The notes below the pieces were generated by a model that made no database searches, was not told the DNA's origin, and saw only the letters and a program-made list of their open reading frames with translations. The position numbers and the translations under genes were made by a program. From Dryobates pubescens (taxonomy: Eukaryota; Chordata; Aves; Piciformes; Picidae): a DNA stretch of 64,000 nt. Positions 57,881 to 64,000 of this stretch are shown piece by piece. The stretch's first letter is position 1. Each line of letters begins with the position of its first letter. The DNA is taken from contig NC_071615.1 of assembly GCF_014839835.1 (NCBI RefSeq), positions 1,860,001 through 1,924,000 of the forward strand, read 5' to 3'.

Positions 57881-59624
57881 TCCATTGCTTTGAATTTGAC
57901 CTCACTAAGGGTATCATGCAATAGGTAATAGAGGAGGTTGCAGTGGAACATGAAATGTCCTGGGACAGTCTCTGACCTGAAGGATTTAGAGTCACACAGC
58001 AAGATCACAGAAGCTTCTGAATGGGAAAATTAAGTTGACACTCTCAGAAATAGACATTTGCAAACCCGCTCTGAACTTCTGGTATTTCCATTTCTGTTTA
58101 TCAGCCTTTCTCAGGCTTAGCTCTGGCAGAGAGGCACATGAGAAACAGGGCTGTGGAAATGGAGCAGAATGAATTTTTAATAGGGTTAGTGAAGACCAAG
58201 AAATCCTCATTTCTCAGCCTGCAGAAGGCGGAATTGCAACTCATGGATCACGTTCCTGCTGCTGCCTGCTTTGCTCTCAGCTTTCCCGAGAAGATGCTTC
58301 GCAAACGTTCAGCCACTCGGCTTCACCGGGCAGAGCAAGCTTGGCTCGCTGGAAAGGGCAGCTGGCAATGGAGCCCTTCAGTGACAGCAGCCTTGGCAAA
58401 AGTGATTCCTGTTACCTAGTGGAACAGGAGCCAGCTCTCCCCTCTTCCCGTGGTGAAAACGCTTAGCGTGTTCCAGACGCTGATCCTCAAGCCGTGGAGA
58501 CACTGGAGAGTTGGAATGGGACTGGAGCTAGCCGCCTCTTGCAGCAGGCCTGCTGTCACCCTGCAGAGCCCTGTGAGGGAAGGCTGCAAAGCTGAACAGC
58601 CTGAGTGAAGCATTTCACACTCCAAAACGTGAGCTGTCAGCCCTCAGAAGCTGCAGGCTCCTGGCTGTCTAGTTCACTTCCATGTGTGGGATGATGGTGG
58701 TTTTCCAGAGGACATAGCTCTCACCTCTGTAGCTGTAGAGGAGAGCGTGGAACGTGCACATGAAATGGTCTGCTGCAAGAGTTTGATGTCGTCGGTAACA
58801 GATTTTGTTTATCATATATGAACATGGGCTTAAAAATCTTCTGGAGCACAGCTAAGGAGTGAACTTGTTCTCTTTAACTGCTTTCTTTGTAGGGAATGAA
58901 AGATTTTGCCTTTTTTTCCCCCTCCTTGCTAAATGTAATTAGTGTTTTGAGTCTGTTTTAAGCATGTGAGAATGTGGGCAACTGATTTTAGGAGTAACCT
59001 GGAAATTGATAGTATAAATAATACTAATGTAGGAGCCTGGTGGATTTTCTCTGCCTTATAGTTTGTTTGCAGCAAACAACATGTTGCAAGTGAGTGGGTG
59101 GGGAGAGTCTTAAATATGTGGGGATGGGTTTTTAGAGTTTGCAGCTGATGTGGATTAAAAATTCTTAGAACATTTCACCCATGAAAGGCAATTAGTTTTG
59201 TTTTATGAATATGAAAAGCACGTAGCTTGTAAGTACTGGAGTGAAGTCCCAAGTGAGTTATTAGAACTTGCTTTACTCATGTAGTACAAAATTAGCCATC
59301 AAGAGCTGATAGATTTCAAATATAGCTCACTGACACACTGATCATCCATAACTTCTCACAGAGACATTCTTCTCAGGCTCACCTGTAACTACTGGATGCA
59401 GTTGAGTCTGGGATGGGGCAGCTCCTGAGAGATCAGGACACCTTCGTGCTCCTGGTGGTGCTCACAGTGTTTTGTTCAGATGGGATGGCAAATCGTAATC
59501 CCATACTGCCTGCAGTTCTGGGTGACAAAACTGCATCTGGATGAGTAGAATGTTCCTCTTTCTCTCTCACTTGCCTCCTGGTAGTGTCTTACTGGTCAAA
59601 TATATTCAAAATAAGCATGGGAAG
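57881..59624 (+). other. TOM1L2 intron 1, unique segment
   Basis: About 1.7 kb without recognised repeats or genes; AT-rich between 58780 and 59340. Confidence 0.7.
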
Positions 59625-60083
59625 CAGGTGGAGGGAGGAGATGCTGCCTCTCTGCTCTGCTTGCTGAGACCCCACCTGCAGTCCTGGGGGCAGCTCTGGA
59701 GTCCTCAGCACAGGAGAGACAGGGATCTGTTGGAGTGGGGCCAGAGGAGGGCACAGCAATGATGAAAGAGCTGGAAACCCTCTGCTGTGAGGCCAAGCTG
59801 AGAGAGTTGGGTTTGTTTAGCTTGGAGAAGAGAAAGCTTCAGGGAGACCCTTTGGTGGCCTTTCGGTACTTGAAGGGATCGATCAGAAAGCTGGGGACAG
59901 ACTTTTGATCAGAGCCTGTTGTGACAGGGGGACAAGAGGTGACTGTTTTAAACTAAAAGAGGGAGATTTAGACTAGATAAAAGGAAAAAAAAATTTACCC
60001 TGAGGATGGTGAGACACTGGCCCAGGTTACCCAGAGAGGTGGTAGAAGCTCCATCCTTTGAAACATTCTGGGTCAGGTTGGAC
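59625..60083 (+). mobile_element. CR1 LINE body of the composite element, copy 2
   Basis: Plus-strand CR1 from AAGCAGGTGGAGGGAGGAGA, through GACAGGGATCTGTTGGAGTG and GGTTACCCAGAGAGGTGGTA, to GGTCAGGTTGGACAC, where CR1 similarity stops. Sister of 43906-44265. Confidence 0.85.
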
Positions 60084-60227
60084 ACAACAGTTTATCCTAC
60101 TGGTGTTGTGTGTGACTCCTACAAATAATAAACCAACTGTAACAGAGCCTTTAGGCATTCTTATAGCAAAGAAGTGGAGAAATAAATCACTGCTTTCAGC
60201 CACTGCTTCTCTTGGATTTGTAAGTTA
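60084..60227 (+). repeat. Non-CR1 tail of the composite element, copy 2
   Basis: Continues the CR1 body with GTGTTGTGTGTGACTCCTAC, two AATAAA hexamers (AATAATAAACC and GAAATAAATC) and ends CTTGGATTTGTAAGTTA. Counterpart of 43761-43905. Confidence 0.85.
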
Positions 60228-60309
60228 AAGCTGATAAAATGAATGGAGTCTGCTCCTTTTTTGAGTAGTTGGTTTTTGGCACGGGGACAAAGTCATGTGT
60301 ATTCATCTC

Positions 60310-60460
60310 TCAGAAGGAGAGTCTGAGAGACCTGAGGCTCTTCAGCCTGGAAAAGAGAAGACTGAGAGGGCATCTTTTCAATGCAGATCAATAGTTGAAG
60401 GGTGGGGGGCAAGGGGATGGGTCCAGGCTCTTGTGAGTGATGCCCAGGAAGAGGACACGC
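60310..60460 (+). mobile_element. CR1 LINE internal fragment
   Basis: Plus-strand, CTCTTCAGCCTGGAAAAGAG … GTCCAGGCTCTTGTGAGTGA. Confidence 0.75.
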
Positions 60461-60560
60461 TCCAGCACCTCAACGTCTTTCTTGTAGCAAGGGGCTCAAA
60501 ACTGACTCCAGGATTCGAGGTGCAGGGTCAGCAGTACTGAGTCCAGGGGCATGGTCACTG
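60461..60560 (-). mobile_element. CR1 LINE upstream-region scrap
   Basis: Minus-strand, CTCCAGCACCTCAACGTCTT and CAAAACTGACTCCAGGATTC; opposite orientation to the adjoining fragment. Confidence 0.65.
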
Positions 60561-60639
60561 ATGGGATGTCAGTGAGGTTTGGTAGACGGCTGCCTTACTG
60601 TGTCAGAGGAGGAGGAGATGTGGCTACCCATCCCATGGC

Positions 60640-61190
60640 AGCGGGCTGTTGAAACAGCGCCGTGCTGAGGAATCCTCCCGCGCAGAGTCCTGGGGAGAAG
60701 GCAGAGCGCTGATTCGGAGCAGGCAAATCCGAGGCAGAACATTCTGTCACCCCCACAGCTTTTAATTTATGCTTTCTGCCTCTCGTCTGCAGAAGAAAGA
60801 TGGACGCTCAGAGTGTGATAATATTAGAGCAGGGGAAGTGCTGCCTAATAGATCACAGATGTTTGCAAAGTGGTGAGCCATCATCTGCAGCGATACCACC
60901 GCGCGGGGCGACACTCTGTCATGAGGTGTGACATGTCATAAAGGAGCATTGATCTGTCGCTCCCCTGCAGTAAATCACACGGTAAACATCTCCATTCGGA
61001 TCCATTAAAGCCCATTAATAACAGCACCAGGTATTTCCAGACGGCTTTGACGGCTCTGATTGAAGGCTTTAGTGGTATCGATTCCTGCCGCGAGCAGCTC
61101 GGTGCTTGCCGCTCCCAGAGTACCACCAGGCTGCGGGCGTCGTGGGCTGGCAGCGAGGTGGCAATCTGACCAAGGTGTGGCAGGTTGCAG
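60640..61190. promoter_or_regulatory. Candidate conserved regulatory block in TOM1L2 intron 1
   Basis: About 550 bases, not a repeat, with many scattered CpGs (for example CACCGCGCGGGGCGACA, TATCGATTCCTGCCGCGAGC) mixed with AT-rich homeodomain-like cores (CATTAAAGCCCATTAATAAC). No long open frame or splice-bounded exon found. Being an enhancer is inference from base composition only. Confidence 0.35.
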
Positions 61191-61194
61191 CATA

Positions 61195-61500
61195 CAGAAT
61201 CAACCAGGTTGGAAAAGATCTTTGAGATCATCGAGTCCAGCCTATCCCCCAGCACCATCTAGTCAACTAAACCATGGCACTGAATGCCTCATCCTGTCTC
61301 TTTTTAAACCCTGCCAGTGATGGTGACTCCACCACCTCCCTGGGCAGCACATCCCAAAGGCCAATCTCTCTTGCTGGGAAGAATTTCTTCCTGACATCCA
61401 ACCTAAACCTCCCCTGGTGCAGCTTGAGACTGTGTCCTCTCGTTCTGTCACAGACTGTCTGCTCCTGTTACTGCCACATAAGCTACACCTCCAGTGTCCA
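61195..61500 (-). mobile_element. CR1 LINE 3' fragment, left arm of an inverted pair
   Basis: Minus-strand, AATCAACCAGGTTGGAAAAG … CTCGTTCTGTCACA; the GGCACTTGGTGCCATGG subfamily, same as 61735-61921 and 38378-38602. Confidence 0.88.
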
Positions 61501-61734
61501 GAGGGTGCAACCCAGTAGGTGGACACAGGAGATAGTATATTTCATACCTGTAATATCCTGCACCCTGTAAATTTGCCTGCAAAGTCCTCCTCTTCCTCTT
61601 TCTTCCCTCTCTGCTCCTGTGGGAGATGCTCCTTATTGGGTAATGGTGGGGGAGTATCTCAAGGGCTCTTAGGCCTGGCTAGGCCTAATGCCAGGAGGAG
61701 AAGTGGGGGAGCAGTCTCAGACCTGGCCAGCCTG

Positions 61735-61921
61735 AGAGTGATTGGCTGTTGGAATGTGCTGCCCAGGGAGGTGGTGGAGTCACCATCACTGGAAGTGTTT
61801 AAAAAGAGCTTGGGTGAGGCACTTGGTGCCATGGTTTAGTTGATCAGATGGTGCTGGGTGATAGGTTAGACTCCATGATCTCAAAGGTCTTTTGCAACCT
61901 GGTTAATTCTGTATTCTGAGA
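61735..61921 (+). mobile_element. CR1 LINE 3' fragment, right arm of an inverted pair
   Basis: Plus-strand, GTGCTGCCCAGGGAGGTGGT, GGCACTTGGTGCCATGGTTT, ending TTAATTCTGTATTCTGAG. Confidence 0.88.
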
Positions 61922-62726
61922 CTAGCCTAGCAGTGGAGGAGGAAGAGTGAGCCCTGGGGGTTTTGGGCATACCCTCAGGAGGGGAGAAGGGAAGTGTTGG
62001 GAGGCTTTTGGGTGTGCTATAGGGGGCTGTATATGCTTTGGGATTCTTTTGTCCCTGTGCTGGTAGCTTCTGTAAAGCACTTGCTGCTTTTCCATGTAAA
62101 CTTCCCATCGCTGCTGCAATCCATTTGCGTGAGCGTCATTCTTCTGCCCCTTTCAGGGGGTAAGAGAGGATCTGCCTGGCCTCAAACCAGGACACAGGGT
62201 CACTGCTGGGAGAGGTGAAGAAATAAGTGGTGTAGCTGAGTTTTAGGGAAAAGTGCCTTGGAATCATGCAAATGACTTGATGAGCTGGGAGCTGCTGCAT
62301 GACCTAGCGCTGAAGGACAGCTATTTGCGGTACGTAGGTCAACATGCTGGCTTTAATGAGCGTGCAGTACGCAGGAGGAAGTTCTGATTGTTGTGTTTTT
62401 AAAAGCTGTGGGGAATGAGCAAGTGGAGAGGGCTTTCACTTGGTTGTGAAGGAGCAGTAGTCTCCCTCTCTGCCATCTGTTTTAAAAGAGAGCGACTTAC
62501 GTACACGTCAGTCAGTGGAGCCTGCTGTCAGCAGCAACAATTTCTGCTGAGGGAGGAACTTCAGTGAGAAGATTGGTAACAAAAGTCAGTATTGTATAGA
62601 AACACACCGTTCTGCTTGGCATCCAGACTCCAAATGCTTGTAAGAACTGTGACTAAACCATCATTTGTGCCTGACATGAGTGACACCAGAGGACAGAAAC
62701 TGCCTGGCCTGGGCTACCCTGCCGTA
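61922..62726 (+). other. TOM1L2 intron 1, unique segment
   Basis: Nothing recognised; moderate CpG near 62110-62150 and 62310-62380. Confidence 0.7.
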
Positions 62727-63178
62727 GAGTCACAGAATCATCCAGCTTGGAAGAGACCTTTAAGATTATCAGGTCTGACTGTGAACCCAGCACTTCCAGG
62801 TCACCACTAAACCATGTCCCTCAGCACCACATCTCCATGGCTTTTCAATTGCTTTAGGGATGGGGACTCCACTACTGCCTTGGGTGGCCTGTTCCAGGGC
62901 TTAGCAATCCTTTGGGGGAAGAAGTTGCTCCTCATGTCCAACCTAAACCTCTCTGGTGCAACTTGAGGCCATTTCCTCTTGTCCTATCACTTGCCCAAAC
63001 TTGGGAGAAGAGAGTTTTAGGGAGCTGTAGAGAGCCAGGAGGTCTCCCCTCAGCCTCCTTTTCTCCAGGCTGAACAACCCCAGGTCCCTGACAAGACTTT
63101 TGGTCTAGACCCTTCATTGCCCTTCTCTAGACACACTCTAGCACCTCGATGTCCTTCCTGGAGTGTCAGGCTGCTTCT
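62727..63178 (-). mobile_element. CR1 LINE fragment
   Basis: Minus-strand, about 450 bases, TCACAGAATCATCCAGCTTG … CACTCTAGCACCTCGATGTC; CACTAAACCATGTCCCTCAG subfamily as at 37330. A further 35-base scrap (ACAGAATAGCATAGTACTGG) follows at 63183-63220. Confidence 0.88.
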
Positions 63179-63220
63179 GTACAACAGAATAGCATAGTAC
63201 TGGAAGGTCCCTCTGGTTTT

Positions 63221-63737
63221 ACAACCTGGAAGTGCACCAAGCCCTGTGAGATGTGATAAGCTAAGTGAGTCAGGCTGATCTCCTCCCTTGCCTACTCTGA
63301 TGTTATTATAAGGATTTCTGTTTTGTTGCTCTGGTTGGTCAGGTGAAGCTCTGATCTGAGAATGAAATGAAAACCTTCTCTGTTGTACAGCTGTTGATAT
63401 TTATTTCGTGAGTATTAATCCATTCCCTCTGCTCTGCAGCTGAAACTGTGCCCAGTTAATCAGCTGCAGTTCCTGCTCCTGAGAGAGGCTGAATGTGCTG
63501 GAGATGCTGGGCGATGCCTTTGCTGCGGCGTGTCTAAATCACAGGGATGCTGTAGCATGACTGTGAATGCCATGTGGTCTTTAAAAAGGCACAGGAATTG
63601 CAAATTACATATTCATGGCTGCAGGTAAGTGGAGTCTGGAAAGGAAGGTTAGAAGTTGTTTGGCATTTGGGCAGTAGCTTCAAAAAGAAGAAAACCTGGA
63701 AGTGAAACAGCGGAAAATGACATTTCACAGCTACACA
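63221..63737 (+). other. TOM1L2 intron 1, unique segment
   Basis: Nothing recognised. Confidence 0.7.
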
Positions 63738-64000
63738 CAGAATCACGGAGTGCCAGGCTGGAAGGGCCCCCAAGGATCATCTGGTGCAATCTTTCTAGGT
63801 GATAGTGCAGTTGAAATGAGATGGCCCAGCACCCTGTCAAGCTGAGCCTTTGAACTGACCAATATAGGGGAATCCACTGCTTCTCTTGGGAGATGATTCC
63901 GGTGTCTAACTGTTCTCATGGGGAAACATCTTTGGAGTCCCACAGGAATCTTCCCCAGCAGGGACTTGTCCCCATCTCCTCTTGTCTTTTCTATGGGAGT
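63738..64000 (-). mobile_element. CR1 LINE fragment, runs off the right edge
   Basis: Minus-strand copy, ACAGAATCACGGAGTGCCAG, AGCACCCTGTCAAGCTGAGC, GAATCCACTGCTTCTCTTGG; same subfamily as 452-1010 and 47340-47650. Confidence 0.88.

Noticed and set aside
45192-64000. A second TOM1L2 exon
   Set aside because: No stretch encoding the expected EKATDGSLQSEDW-type VHS sequence with splice sites was found on the plus strand.
1-64000. tRNA genes, rRNA, CRISPR arrays, bacterial operons
   Set aside because: None seen; the sequence is vertebrate nuclear DNA.

Overview
The window is bird nuclear DNA. It carries five vertebrate protein-coding genes with GT-AG introns and CpG-rich promoters. About forty fragments of the avian LINE CR1 cover, by hand count, roughly a fifth of the sequence. 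That load is well above the level known for chicken and fits a CR1-expanded lineage such as woodpeckers and relatives (Piciformes); the species itself cannot be read from the sequence.

Layout, left to right: DRG2 (minus strand, first two coding exons, continues off the left edge); GID4 (minus, complete, six coding exons, about 2.8 kb of 3' UTR); ATPAF2 (plus, complete, eight coding exons, 288 aa); DRC3, formerly LRRC48 (minus, complete, twelve coding exons, 523 aa); TOM1L2 (plus, first coding exon only, then at least 18.8 kb of intron 1 to the right edge). This is the gene order and relative orientation of the human 17p11.2 block, seen inverted. GID4 and ATPAF2 share a head-to-head CpG promoter (about 13.6-14.0 kb), DRC3 and TOM1L2 share a second one (about 44.5-45.15 kb), and ATPAF2 and DRC3 end tail to tail about 1 kb apart.

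The genes do not form one pathway. DRG2 is a translation-associated GTPase, GID4 the degron receptor of the CTLH E3 ligase, ATPAF2 a mitochondrial F1-ATPase chaperone, DRC3 an axonemal nexin-dynein regulatory complex subunit, and TOM1L2 an endosomal VHS/GAT adaptor. I rebuilt the exons by following the reading phase across every junction. All four complete or partial models with more than one exon close in frame, and the DRC3 and ATPAF2 products come out at the lengths I recall for human (523 and 289 aa).

Most striking points: one DRC3 intron (31136-33042) has AT-AC ends with U12-type 5' splice site and branch-point sequences; two CR1 copies share an unrelated, AATAAA-bearing 3' tail; a CR1 fragment has expanded into five tandem 86-87 bp units; a G-rich minisatellite follows TOM1L2 exon 1; and several non-repeat blocks in introns look like conserved regulatory DNA. 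I saw no tRNA, rRNA, CRISPR array or clear endogenous retrovirus.
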